Shown: piece by piece, positions 21,532-30,289 of the stretch
Position numbering within the stretch: position 1 is the first letter of the stretch
Layout: each line of letters begins with the position of its first letter
From: Microbacterium neungamense
GTDB lineage: Bacteria > Actinomycetota > Actinomycetes > Actinomycetales > Microbacteriaceae
Length of the DNA: 64,000 bases
Reading direction: 5' to 3'
NCBI RefSeq assembly: GCF_024971095.1
Contig: NZ_CP069717.1
Coordinates: 1,612,001-1,676,000 of the forward strand
Translations under genes and position numbers: made by a program
The notes under the pieces: model-generated
Told to the model about the DNA's origin: nothing
Databases searched by the model: none
Seen by the model: only the letters and a program-made list of their open reading frames with translations

Positions 21532-22497
21532 TCAGCCGCCGACGACGCCGACGCTCGGCGAGGAGACGTCGAAGGTGCGTGCATCCGGCCGCGCCGCGAT
21601 CAGCCGGTCGAGGGTCGCCGCCTTCTCGGCGGAGCGTTCGGCGCTCCCCCACACCACCGAGCGGTCGTCGGTGAGGGTGAGCGTGACGTCGTCCGCCGAG
21701 GAGGCGCTCACGCCGACCAGGGCCGCGCGCACGTCGGCGGGGAGGGAACGCACCACCATCCCTGCGCTGCGGAAGGCAGCCGAATCGGTGCCGCCGTCGA
21801 TCTCCAGCAGGGGGGCGCCGTCGGGCCTGCTCGGCGTGGTCGAGAGCACCACCCCGGCGGCGTCGACCAGGGTGAAGCCCGCCTCGGACTCGATCACCCC
21901 GATCGGCACGCGCTCCACGATCCGCACCAGCAGCTCGTGCGGGGGCCTGGCCTCCAGGGAGTACGACTCGATCAGCGGGAACGTCATCAGCGCCGCGCGC
22001 ACCGCGCTGCGGTCGACGAGAGCGAGTGGCGTCCCCTGCTGCTCCGCGAGGGCGGCCTCGACCGCAGCCGGATCCAGCGTCTGCGCGCCTGCCACCGTGA
22101 TCTTCTGCACCGCGAACAGCGGGCTGTAGGCGGCCACGACGCTGCCGAGGACCAGCAGCAGGACCGCTCCCAGCGATCCCAACCAGATCATCCGCCGCCG
22201 GCGCGACCGCAGCGTGAACCGGCGGATCTCGGCGCGCAGCGCTCTCCGGCGCGCGCGGGCGGCCCGCCACACGTCCGCGCTGCTGAGCGGCCGGTCGGGC
22301 ACGGCATCCGCCGCACCGTCACGGGCCTGCACGTCCGCCGCGCCGGCGAGGGCCTGCGCGTCCGCGGCGTCGGCGGTGGGCACCGCGGCATCCGACACCC
22401 CGCGACGCGGCTTGCGGAACGGCGCGGGGGCGCGGACCTCCGCGTCCTCCTGGCTCGGCTCGTCCGGCCGGGCGGGCAGCGGTGCGGGCCGGCGCAC
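21532..22497 (-). CDS. ftsQ: Cell division protein FtsQ
   Basis: Bitopic divisome protein linking early and late division proteins. The 321 residues comprise a cytoplasmic N-terminal region of about 110 residues, a membrane helix (about 112-133, MIWLGSLGAVLLLVLGSVVA), a POTRA domain (starting FAVQKITVAGAQTLDPAAVE) and the FtsQ beta domain (PHELLVRIVERVPIGVIE...). The GTG start is one base after the murC stop. The cytoplasmic region contains alternating A/D/V repeats (ADAADAQALAGAADVQARD) of low complexity. Order murC-ftsQ-ftsZ is conserved in Actinobacteria. Confidence 0.94.
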   Translation of the reverse strand: MRRPAPLPARPDEPSQEDAEVRAPAPFRKPRRGVSDAAVPTADAADAQALAGAADVQARDGAADAVPDRPLSSADVWRAARARRRALRAEIRRFTLRSRRRRMIWLGSLGAVLLLVLGSVVAAYSPLFAVQKITVAGAQTLDPAAVEAALAEQQGTPLALVDRSAVRAALMTFPLIESYSLEARPPHELLVRIVERVPIGVIESEAGFTLVDAAGVVLSTTPSRPDGAPLLEIDGGTDSAAFRSAGMVVRSLPADVRAALVGVSASSADDVTLTLTDDRSVVWGSAERSAEKAATLDRLIAARPDARTFDVSSPSVGVVGG

Positions 22498-22498
22498 G

Positions 22499-23899
22499 TC
22501 AGGCCCCGGGGATGCGCCGAAGGGAGTCGAGCACCTGCGGGATGATCTGGTACACGTTCCCGCAGCCCAGGGTGACCACCACGTCGCCCTCCCGCGCGAT
22601 GCGCGCGGTGTAGTCGGCCGCCTCCTGCCATTCCGGCACGTAGTGCACGTGCGCCGGATCGGCGAAGGCGCCGCTGACCAGCGCGCCGGTCACGCCGGGC
22701 ACCGGGTCCTCGCGGGCGCCGTACACGTCGAGCATGACGGTGTGGTCGGCGCACTCCTCGAGCACCTCCGCGAACTCGCGGTACATGTGCTGGGTGCGCG
22801 AGTAGGTGTGCGGCTGCTGGATCGCGATCAGGCGCCCCTCCCCGGTGAGCCCGCGCAGCGCCTGCAGCGCGGCGCGCACCTCGGTGGGGTGGTGCGAGTA
22901 GTCGTCGTACACACGCACGCCGCGCTCCTCGCCGTGCAGCTCGAGGCGGCGGACCGTGCCGGCGAAGCCCTCCACGGCGCGGACCGCGTCGGGGAGCCCG
23001 TGACCGAGGGTGAGCAGCACGGCGACGACACCGGTGGCGTTGACCGCGTTGTGCGCGCCGGGGACGGCGAGCTGCATCCGCACGGACTCGCCGCGGTGCG
23101 TGAGCGTGGCGGCGGCGGCGCCCGCGGTGGCGACGTCGGTGAGCCGGACGTCGGCGTCCTCCGCCTGGCCGAACGTCACCACGGCGCGGTGGCTGAGGCC
23201 CGCGCGCACGCGCTGCGCGCCCGGGTCGTCGCTGGAGATGACGACCGCTTCAGAGGCCTCGTTCCCGAAACGCACGAACGCGTCGTAGAAGGCGTCCTCG
23301 GAGGCGTAGAAGTCGAGGTGGTCGGGGTCGACGTTGGTGATCAGCGCGACCGCGGTGTCGTAGAGCAGGAACGTGCCATCGGACTCGTCCGCCTCGATCA
23401 CGAACAGCTCGTCGGATCCGGTGGCGCTGGAGGTGCCCAGCTGCTCGATCACCCCGCCGTTCACGAAGCTGGGGTCGGCGCCGAGCGCCTGCAGGGCGGT
23501 CACCAGCATCCCGGTCGAGGTGGTCTTGCCGTGCGCGCCGGCCACGGCGACCAGGCGACGCCCTCCGATCAGCCAGTGCAGCGCCTGCGAGCGGTGGATG
23601 ACGTGCAGGCCGCGCTCCTTGGCGGTGACGAACTCAGGGTTCTCCGGCCAGATGGCGCCGGTGTGCACGACGGTGTCGGCATCGCCGAGGTGGGCCGCGT
23701 CGTGGCCCACGTGCACGGTCGCGCCGGCTTCGGCGAGGGCGCGCAGATTGTCGCTGTCGGCACGGTCCGAACCCGACACGCGGATGCCCGCATCGAGGAA
23801 CATCCGCGCGAGACCGCTCATGCCCGAACCGCCGATGCCGATGAAGTGCGCGGCGGTGATGTGCTCGGGGATGGGGAGGGTGAGGTCGGGTCTGATCAT
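22499..23899 (-). CDS. murC: UDP-N-acetylmuramate--L-alanine ligase
   Basis: Adds L-alanine, the first residue of the stem peptide, to UDP-MurNAc (EC 6.3.2.8). The 466 residues show the Rossmann-like start ([17 protein letters not shown]), the ATP loop [12 protein letters not shown], the [10 protein letters not shown] motif and the [10 protein letters not shown] motif of the C-terminal domain. A TAGACT box nine bases before the ATG, and the 90-base gap after murG containing a dispersed repeat, suggest an independent promoter for murC-ftsQ. No Shine-Dalgarno site is visible. Confidence 0.97.
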   Translation of the reverse strand: MIRPDLTLPIPEHITAAHFIGIGGSGMSGLARMFLDAGIRVSGSDRADSDNLRALAEAGATVHVGHDAAHLGDADTVVHTGAIWPENPEFVTAKERGLHVIHRSQALHWLIGGRRLVAVAGAHGKTTSTGMLVTALQALGADPSFVNGGVIEQLGTSSATGSDELFVIEADESDGTFLLYDTAVALITNVDPDHLDFYASEDAFYDAFVRFGNEASEAVVISSDDPGAQRVRAGLSHRAVVTFGQAEDADVRLTDVATAGAAAATLTHRGESVRMQLAVPGAHNAVNATGVVAVLLTLGHGLPDAVRAVEGFAGTVRRLELHGEERGVRVYDDYSHHPTEVRAALQALRGLTGEGRLIAIQQPHTYSRTQHMYREFAEVLEECADHTVMLDVYGAREDPVPGVTGALVSGAFADPAHVHYVPEWQEAADYTARIAREGDVVVTLGCGNVYQIIPQVLDSLRRIPGA

Positions 23900-23908
23900 G
23901 GCTGGTTC

Positions 23909-23914
23909 AGTCTA
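23909..23914 (-). promoter_or_regulatory. -10 box TAGACT of murC
   Basis: TAGACT on the minus strand nine bases before the murC ATG, downstream of the murG stop. It marks a likely internal promoter splitting the dcw cluster. Confidence 0.45.
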
Positions 23915-23965
23915 CGTCGCGATCTCGGGGCGCCGAGCGAGCACGCCGCGGGCGCCCGGGGTCGG

Positions 23966-24000
23966 TGCGTCTCTCGTCGCGCCGCTCGCTCAACGACCGG
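23966..24000. repeat. Dispersed repeat copy at the murG 3' end
   Basis: GCGTCTCTCGTCGCGC...CTCGCTCAACGACCGG, same family and orientation as the copy at 16420-16452. It too encodes the last Ser-Gly-Arg and stop of the gene it abuts (murG). Confidence 0.75.
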
Positions 24001-25069
24001 AGGCGGCGAGGGCTCGGTCGACGAGGGCGACGACGTTCTCGGTGCCGGTGCGGGTGCCCACCCGGGCGGCCGCGGCGGCCATGGCGTCCAGCCGCTCCCG
24101 GTCCTGCAGCAGCGGGATCACCTGCGAGCGCACGGTGTCGCCGTCGAAGCCCGCGTCGTCGATGAGAATGGCGGCACCGGCGGCGACCGCCGAGGCGGCG
24201 TTCAGCCGCTGCTCGCCGTTGCCCACCGCGTACGGCACGTACACCGCCGGGATGCCGAGGGCGCTGACCTCGCTGACGGTCGCGGATCCGGCCCGGGAGA
24301 CGATGGCATCCGCCAGCGCGAACGCGAGGTCCATCCGGTCCACGTAGCGCCGCAGCGCGTAGCCCGGCGCCCCCGGGTCGGCGAGGTCGCTGCGCTCCCC
24401 GGTGACGTGAAGCAGCTGCCATCCGGCCGCGAGCACGTCGCGCCACGCGTCGGCGAAGGCCTCGTTCAGACGCTGCGCTCCCAGCGACCCGCCGAAGACG
24501 AGGAGGACGGGCCGGTCCGGGTGGAGCCCGAACGCCGCGGCCGCCTCGGGGCGGGCGGCGCGACGGTCGAGGTCGACGACCTCGCGGCGCAGCGGCATCC
24601 CGACGACCTCGGCCTTGCGGATCGGCGTCCCCTCGAAGGCCACACCGACGGCGGCCGCCCAGCGCGCGCCGAGCACGTTCGCCAGGCCAGGCCGCGCGTT
24701 CGCCTCGTGCACCACGAACGGGATGCGCTCACGCGCCGCCGCGATGTAGGCCGGCGCCGAGGCGTAGCCGCCGAAACCGACGACGACGTCCACCCCGCGC
24801 TCCCGGATGTACCGGCGCACCTGCGCCACCGCGCGCCGGAACCGGAGCGGGAAACCCAGCGCGGCGCGGTTCGGACGGCGCGGGAACGGCAGCCTCTCGA
24901 TCGTCAGCAGCTCGTATCCGCGGGCCGGCACGAGACGCGCCTCCAGCCCCTCCCGGGTGCCCAGCACGAGCACGGACGCGCCCTCGCGCTCGCGCAGCAC
25001 GTCGGCGACGGCGAGCAGCGGATTGACATGGCCGGCGGTGCCCCCGCCGGCGAGGAGGTAGGTGGTCAC
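23990..25069 (-). CDS. murG: UDP-GlcNAc:lipid I N-acetylglucosaminyltransferase
   Basis: Peripheral membrane glycosyltransferase converting lipid I to lipid II (EC 2.4.1.227). The 359 residues show the first glycine-rich loop LAGGGTAGHVNPLLAVAD, the second GFGGYASAPAYIAA, the HEANARPGLAN motif and the FGGSLGAQRLNEAF donor-binding loop. The GTG start overlaps the ftsW stop (GTGA), indicating translational coupling. The C-terminus LAASGR is supplied by the dispersed repeat. Confidence 0.97.
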   Translation of the reverse strand: MTTYLLAGGGTAGHVNPLLAVADVLREREGASVLVLGTREGLEARLVPARGYELLTIERLPFPRRPNRAALGFPLRFRRAVAQVRRYIRERGVDVVVGFGGYASAPAYIAAARERIPFVVHEANARPGLANVLGARWAAAVGVAFEGTPIRKAEVVGMPLRREVVDLDRRAARPEAAAAFGLHPDRPVLLVFGGSLGAQRLNEAFADAWRDVLAAGWQLLHVTGERSDLADPGAPGYALRRYVDRMDLAFALADAIVSRAGSATVSEVSALGIPAVYVPYAVGNGEQRLNAASAVAAGAAILIDDAGFDGDTVRSQVIPLLQDRERLDAMAAAAARVGTRTGTENVVALVDRALAASGR

Positions 25070-26247
25070 CCCGCGACCCTACCCCGTCCGCCCGCGGGGA
25101 TCGTGCGGGCGAAGGCGAGCATCACGCCGCACGCGATCAGCACCGCCAGCAGCGCCGTGCCGCCCTGCGACATGAACGGCAGCGGCACGCCGAGCACCGG
25201 GAACACCCGCAGCACGACGCCGATGTTGATCAGCGCCTGCCCGATCACCCACACCACGATCCCGCCGGTGGCGACGCGGGCGAACGGGTCGTCGGTCTTG
25301 CGGATGATGTGGAAGGCGCCCACCGCGAAGCATCCGAACAGGGCGAGCACGAGCACGCACCCGATGAGCCCGAGCTCCTCGCCGATGATCGCGAAGATGT
25401 AGTCGTTCGCGGCGGCGGGCAGCCAGCCGTACTTCTCCTGGGAGTTGCCGAGCCCGACGCCGAAGACGCCGCCGTTGGCCATGCCCCAGATGCCGTGGAT
25501 CGGCTGATAGCAGTCGGTCGCGTACAGCGACATGTCGTCGCAGGCGGCGAGGATGCGCCGCATCCGGTCGGGGCTGGCGACCGCGAGGAACGCGACGGCG
25601 GCGATGCCGAGCAGCACCGGGATGATGAACAGCCGCAGCTTCACGCCCGCGAAGAACAGGCAGCCGAGGACGACGAGGATGAGCACCATCGCGGTGCCGA
25701 GGTCCTTGCCCGCGATCACCGTGCCGATCGCGAGCAGCGAGACCGGCACGACCGGGATGAACACGTGGTGCCAGATGCCGAGCCGGGTCTGCTTGCGCAG
25801 CAGCACGAACGCGGCCCAGAGCGCCAGCGCGAGCTTGAGGAACTCGGAGGGCTGCAGCGTGAACCCGAACAGGCCGATCCAGTTCCGGTTGCCGCCGGAC
25901 TCGATGCCGAGCCCCGGGACGAACACGAGCAGCTGCAGCATCACCGCGCCGATCAGCGCCGGCCACGCGAGCCGCTTCAACACCGCGATCGGGATGCGGC
26001 TGACGAGGAACATCAGCGGGATGCCGAGCAGCGCGAACATGCCCTGCTTGAGCGCGCCCTCGAACGGCGCGGTCGCGTTGGCGCTGGTGGCGGAGAGCAC
26101 CATCACCAGGCCGAAGACGGTGAGCATCAGCGCCGTGGACGCGATCAGCACGAACTCGGTCGACACCGGCGTGAACAGCCGCCCGAGCGACACCCGGGCG
26201 GCGAGCCCGGCGCCGTCAGGGCGAGGCGGGCGAGCCGTCTGCGTCAT
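25066..26247 (-). CDS. ftsW: Septal peptidoglycan polymerase FtsW (SEDS family)
   Basis: SEDS glycosyltransferase that polymerises lipid II at the septum together with FtsI. The ATG at 26247 (MTQTARPPRPDGAG) was chosen on GGGGGAG upstream and family length; it overlaps the end of murD by 32 bases. The 393 residues contain about ten membrane helices, the GNRNWIGLFGFTLQPSEFLKLAL signature and the long extracellular loop with CDDMSLYATDCYQPIHG, whose two cysteines could form a disulfide. The C-terminal FMSQGGTALLAVLIACGVML segment is intact. Confidence 0.95.
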   Translation of the reverse strand: MTQTARPPRPDGAGLAARVSLGRLFTPVSTEFVLIASTALMLTVFGLVMVLSATSANATAPFEGALKQGMFALLGIPLMFLVSRIPIAVLKRLAWPALIGAVMLQLLVFVPGLGIESGGNRNWIGLFGFTLQPSEFLKLALALWAAFVLLRKQTRLGIWHHVFIPVVPVSLLAIGTVIAGKDLGTAMVLILVVLGCLFFAGVKLRLFIIPVLLGIAAVAFLAVASPDRMRRILAACDDMSLYATDCYQPIHGIWGMANGGVFGVGLGNSQEKYGWLPAAANDYIFAIIGEELGLIGCVLVLALFGCFAVGAFHIIRKTDDPFARVATGGIVVWVIGQALINIGVVLRVFPVLGVPLPFMSQGGTALLAVLIACGVMLAFARTIPAGGRGRVAG

Positions 26248-27751
26248 CCGCACTCCCCCGCTCGATCCACTGCCGCACCGCCTCGGCGAAGCGGCGTCCA
26301 CGGTCCGCGTAGCTGTGGAACTGATCGAAGGATGCCGCGGCGGGGGCCAGGAGGACCGTGCCCTCGTCACCGGCGATCCCCGTCGCGAGCTCCACGACAC
26401 GGGCCATGACATCTCCAGTGTCGCCAGCGTCGACCTCGTACACCGGCACGTGCGGCGCGTGTCGCCGGAATGCCGTGAGCACCGGCTCCCGGTCCACGCC
26501 GATCACGATCGCGGCACGCGCCGTGCCGCCGGGATCCGCGACCACCTCGGACAGGTCCACGCCCTTCAGATCGCCGCCGACCACCCAGACCGCGCCCGGG
26601 TAGGCGCGCAGCGAGGACGCCGCCGCGTGCGGGTTGGTCGCCTTCGAGTCGTCGATCCAGCGGATGCCGCGGTGCTCGGCCACCAGCTCGATGCGGTGCG
26701 CGTCCAGGCGGAAGCCGGCGAGGGCACGGTGGATGGCCTCCGGCGCGACGTCGAAGGAGCGCGCCAGCGCGGAGGCGGCGAGGATGTTCTGCACGATGTG
26801 CGGCGCCGACAGCCCGGCACGGCGGAGCTCCTCGAGGGTGGTGAGCTCGATGGCGCGGTGCCGGCGGTCGTCGAGGAAGGCGCGGTCGACGAGGATGCCG
26901 TCCACGATGCCGACCTCGCTGGGGCCGGGGCTGCCGAGATCGAAGCCGATGGCGCGGGCGCCCTCGACGACATCGGCCTCCTCCACCATGCGCATGGTCG
27001 CGGCATCCGCCTTGTTGTACACGCACGCGACGCGCGTGTTGCGGTACACCACGGCCTTCGCGTCGCGATACGCCTGCGCGCTGCCGTGCCAGACCAGGTG
27101 GTCGTCGGCGAGGTTGAGGCAGACGGATGCGTACGGCACGAGCTCGCCGGCCGGGCTGGACTGCCCGATGTACCAGAGCTGGTGGCTGGACAGCTCGACG
27201 ACGAGGACGTCGAAGCCGGAGGGGTCGCGGACCGCGTCCAGGACGGGAACGCCGATGTTGCCGCACGGTGCGACCCGCAGCCCGCCCTCGGACATCAGGG
27301 TCGCGGTGAGCTGGGTGGTCGTCGTCTTGCCGTTCGTGCCGGTGATGAGCATCCACTCGGCGGGCGTGCCGTCCGGGCGGACGACCTTGTCGCGCACGCG
27401 CCAGGCGAGCTCGACGTCGCCCCAGAGCGCGATCCCGGCATCCTGCGTCCAGCGGATGACCGGGTGCGAGGGCGGGAACCCCGGCGAGGCGATGACCACC
27501 TCGGGGTCGAACGCGCGCAGCGCCTGCGGCACTTCGTCGAGGGCGCCGAGCTCGAGCCGTGCTCCGATCACCGGGACGAGCCGCTCGTACTCATCGCTCG
27601 CGGACTCCGAGAGCACGAGCACCTCGGCGCCGAGCTCGGTGAGCGTGTCGGCGACGGAGAAGCCGGTGACGGACAGGCCGAGCACGGCCACCCGCAGGCC
27701 GGACCAGTCGGCGTGCCACGAGGTGAGCCGGTCCAGACGGTCGGCGCTCAT
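26216..27751 (-). CDS. murD: UDP-MurNAc-L-alanine--D-glutamate ligase
   Basis: Adds D-glutamate as second stem residue (EC 6.3.2.9). The 511 residues contain the N-terminal Rossmann domain (VAVLGLSVTGFSVADTL), the ATP loop ITGTNGKTTTTQL, ELSSHQL and NLADDHLVWH motifs, and the C-terminal domain with DDSKATNPHAAASSL. The ATG at 27751 overlaps the mraY stop (ATGA). It is longer than the E. coli enzyme (438 residues), mainly through loops in the central and C-terminal domains, as in other Actinobacteria. Confidence 0.97.
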   Translation of the reverse strand: MSADRLDRLTSWHADWSGLRVAVLGLSVTGFSVADTLTELGAEVLVLSESASDEYERLVPVIGARLELGALDEVPQALRAFDPEVVIASPGFPPSHPVIRWTQDAGIALWGDVELAWRVRDKVVRPDGTPAEWMLITGTNGKTTTTQLTATLMSEGGLRVAPCGNIGVPVLDAVRDPSGFDVLVVELSSHQLWYIGQSSPAGELVPYASVCLNLADDHLVWHGSAQAYRDAKAVVYRNTRVACVYNKADAATMRMVEEADVVEGARAIGFDLGSPGPSEVGIVDGILVDRAFLDDRRHRAIELTTLEELRRAGLSAPHIVQNILAASALARSFDVAPEAIHRALAGFRLDAHRIELVAEHRGIRWIDDSKATNPHAAASSLRAYPGAVWVVGGDLKGVDLSEVVADPGGTARAAIVIGVDREPVLTAFRRHAPHVPVYEVDAGDTGDVMARVVELATGIAGDEGTVLLAPAAASFDQFHSYADRGRRFAEAVRQWIERGSADDADGSPASP

Positions 27752-28851
27752 GCGTGGATCAGGATCAGCCAGTCGACGTAGAACAGCCCGACCGCGGAGA
27801 CGGCGAGCAGGCCCGCGATGATCCACAGTCGGACGACGATGGTGACCTCCGGCCAGCCGCGCATCTCGAGGTGGTGGTGGAACGGGCTCATCAGGAACAG
27901 CCGCTTGCCGCGGGTGACCTTGAAGTACAGCCGCTGCAGGATCACCGAGCCGGAGGAGATCACGAAGATGCCGGCGATGACGAACAGGAGCAGCTCGGTG
28001 CGGGTGAGGATCGCCATCGCGGTGATGACGCCGCCGATGGCCATGGAGCCGACGTCGCCCATGAACACCTTCGCCTTCGGCGCGTTCCACCACAGGAACC
28101 CGACCAGGCCACCGGCGAAGGCGGCGGCGACGGTGGCGAGGTTGAGCGGTTCGCGCACCTCGTAGCATCCGGCGATGGAGGCGCCGATGCAGGACTGCTT
28201 GAACTGCCAGAACGCGATCAGGCTGTACGCGCCGACGACGAACACGCCGGCGCCGGCGGCGAGGCCGTCCAGGCCGTCGGTCAGGTTCACGCTGTTGGAG
28301 GTGGCCACGCCGATCACGGAGATCCAGATCAGGTAGAGCACCCAGCCCAGGATCGGGCCGCCGATGAGCATGAGGTCGAGCCACGGGATGTCGCGGAACA
28401 GCGACACGTGGCTGGATGCCGGGTACTGCCCCCACCGGTTGGGGAAGTTCAGCGCGACCACGCCGAACGGGATGATCACCAGCAGCTGGCCGATGATCTT
28501 GCGCCATCCGGAGAGGCCGAGGCTGCGCTGGCTGCGCACTTTCATGTAGTCGTCGATGAAGCCGACGACCCCGAAGCCGAGCATGAGCCAGAGCACGAGG
28601 ATCGCGGACAGCGCCGGCGTGCTGCCGCCGACGAAGACGCCCACGAGGTAGCCGACGATGGTGCCGAGAATGAAGATGAGGCCGCCCATGGTGGGGGTGC
28701 CGCGCTTGGCGCCGTGGCTCGGGTTGGCGATGTCCTCAGGGGTGCGGATCACCTGCCCCCAGCCGAGCCTGCGGAACAGCTTCAGGAAGACGGGGGTCAG
28801 AAAGAGCGAGAAGGCGAGGGAGATCGCCGTCGCCATAAGCAGAGACCTCAC
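27748..28851 (-). CDS. mraY: Phospho-MurNAc-pentapeptide transferase
   Basis: Integral membrane enzyme making lipid I from UDP-MurNAc-pentapeptide and undecaprenyl phosphate (EC 2.7.8.13). The 367 residues carry about ten helices, the aspartate motif GFIDDYMKV, the NLTDGLDGLAAG motif and MGDVGSMAIGG. The GTG start overlaps the murF stop; an internal ATG 15 bases later is a less likely start. The catalytic histidine motif is seen as SPFHHHLEM near residue 330. Confidence 0.97.
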   Translation of the reverse strand: MRSLLMATAISLAFSLFLTPVFLKLFRRLGWGQVIRTPEDIANPSHGAKRGTPTMGGLIFILGTIVGYLVGVFVGGSTPALSAILVLWLMLGFGVVGFIDDYMKVRSQRSLGLSGWRKIIGQLLVIIPFGVVALNFPNRWGQYPASSHVSLFRDIPWLDLMLIGGPILGWVLYLIWISVIGVATSNSVNLTDGLDGLAAGAGVFVVGAYSLIAFWQFKQSCIGASIAGCYEVREPLNLATVAAAFAGGLVGFLWWNAPKAKVFMGDVGSMAIGGVITAMAILTRTELLLFVIAGIFVISSGSVILQRLYFKVTRGKRLFLMSPFHHHLEMRGWPEVTIVVRLWIIAGLLAVSAVGLFYVDWLILIHA

Positions 28852-30260
28852 GAGAACAATTCTCCCAGACGATCGCCGAGGTGCCGGAGCCCGACGGAGT
28901 TGGAGGACTTCACCAGCACCCGGTCGCCGTCGCGCAGCTCGGCCCGGAGGTACTCGAATGCTGCGTCCTGGTCGGGCAGGTGGACGGCCTCGCCGTCCCA
29001 GGAGCCCTCGCCGACGGCGGCGAGGTAGAGGCGGCGGGCCTCGGGGCCCACGACGACGATCCGCTGGATGTTCAGGCGCACCGCGAGCAGCCCGATCCGG
29101 TCGTGCTCCTCCCCGGCGGCGTCCCCCAGCTCGCTCATCGCGCCGAGCACGGCGACCGTGCGCTCCCCCGGCCCGGTGATCTGGGCGAGGGTGCGCAGCG
29201 CCGCCGCCATGGAGTCCGGGCTGGCGTTGTAGGCGTCGTTGATGATGCGCACCCGGTCGTTGCCCATCGGCTGCATCCGCCAGCGTTCGGCCAGCTCGAC
29301 CGTCTCCAGGCGCGCGATGGCATCCGCGGCGGGGACGCCGAGCACCCCGGCCGCGGCGATCGCCGCAAGGGCGTTCGCCACATGATGGGCGCCGAGCACC
29401 TGCAACCGCAGCGGCAGGCGCTCGCCCGCCGTCTCGACGACGCAGGACGTGCCGGATGCCGTCACCTCGATGTCGCGGGCGCGCACGTCGGCGGCGGGTC
29501 CCTGCCCGAATCCGACGACGGTCATGCCCCGCTCCTCGGCGATCGCGCGCATGGCGGCGACGCGGGGGTCGTCCAGGTTGAGCACGGCCGTGCCGCCCGG
29601 GCGGGCGGACCGCACGAGCTCGGACTTCGCCTTCGCGGTCAGCTCGATGCCGCCGAACCCGCCGGCGTGCGCCAGGCCGACCATGAGCACCACGGCGACA
29701 TCGGGCTCGACCAGGCCGGCGAGGCGGGCGATGCTGCCGGGGCCGGCGGCGCCGAACTCGCTGACCAGGAAGCGCGTCGTGGGCGTCACCCGCAGCATCG
29801 TCAGCGGGGCGCCGACCTCGTTGTTGTAGGACTTGATCGGTGCGACGGTCTCTCCCTCGTCCTGCAGGATGCGGGCGAGGAAGTTCTTGGTCGTGGTCTT
29901 GCCGTTGGATCCGGTGATGCCGACGATCCGCAGGTCGCCCTGCGCGCGGACCCGCGCGACGACGGCCCGGGCGAGGTCGGCGAGGGCGGCGACGGCATCC
30001 GGCACGACGATCTGCGACACGTCGGCGTCGACGGGGCGCTCGACGACCGCGAGGACCGCGCCGGCGGCGGCCGCTTCGGGGACGAACCGGTGGCCGTCGG
30101 TGGTCTCCCCCGGCTTGGCGACGAAGATCGCGCCGGGGACCATCGTGCGGGAATCGGTGTCGACGGGACCGTCGACCACCGTCTCAGGGGTGTCTCCGGC
30201 CGTGGGGCGCAGCTCACCGCCGAGGATGGCGGCGATCTCGGCGAGCGACAGGGCGATCAT
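28848..30260 (-). CDS. murF: UDP-MurNAc-tripeptide--D-alanyl-D-alanine ligase
   Basis: Completes the pentapeptide with D-Ala-D-Ala (EC 6.3.2.10). The ATG at 30260 (MIALSLAEIAAILGGEL) has GGAG upstream; a TTG frame starting 11 codons earlier overlaps the ftsI stop and is less likely. Features are the N-terminal UDP-binding domain, the ATP loop GITGSNGKTTTKNF (about 112-125), the NNEVGAPLTML motif and the NDAYNASPDSMAAAL motif. 470 residues. In most dcw clusters murE would lie between ftsI and murF; here only 29 bases separate them. Confidence 0.97.
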   Translation of the reverse strand: MIALSLAEIAAILGGELRPTAGDTPETVVDGPVDTDSRTMVPGAIFVAKPGETTDGHRFVPEAAAAGAVLAVVERPVDADVSQIVVPDAVAALADLARAVVARVRAQGDLRIVGITGSNGKTTTKNFLARILQDEGETVAPIKSYNNEVGAPLTMLRVTPTTRFLVSEFGAAGPGSIARLAGLVEPDVAVVLMVGLAHAGGFGGIELTAKAKSELVRSARPGGTAVLNLDDPRVAAMRAIAEERGMTVVGFGQGPAADVRARDIEVTASGTSCVVETAGERLPLRLQVLGAHHVANALAAIAAAGVLGVPAADAIARLETVELAERWRMQPMGNDRVRIINDAYNASPDSMAAALRTLAQITGPGERTVAVLGAMSELGDAAGEEHDRIGLLAVRLNIQRIVVVGPEARRLYLAAVGEGSWDGEAVHLPDQDAAFEYLRAELRDGDRVLVKSSNSVGLRHLGDRLGELFS

Positions 30261-30289
30261 CGTGTCTCCATGCGCGGCGGAGGGCCGGC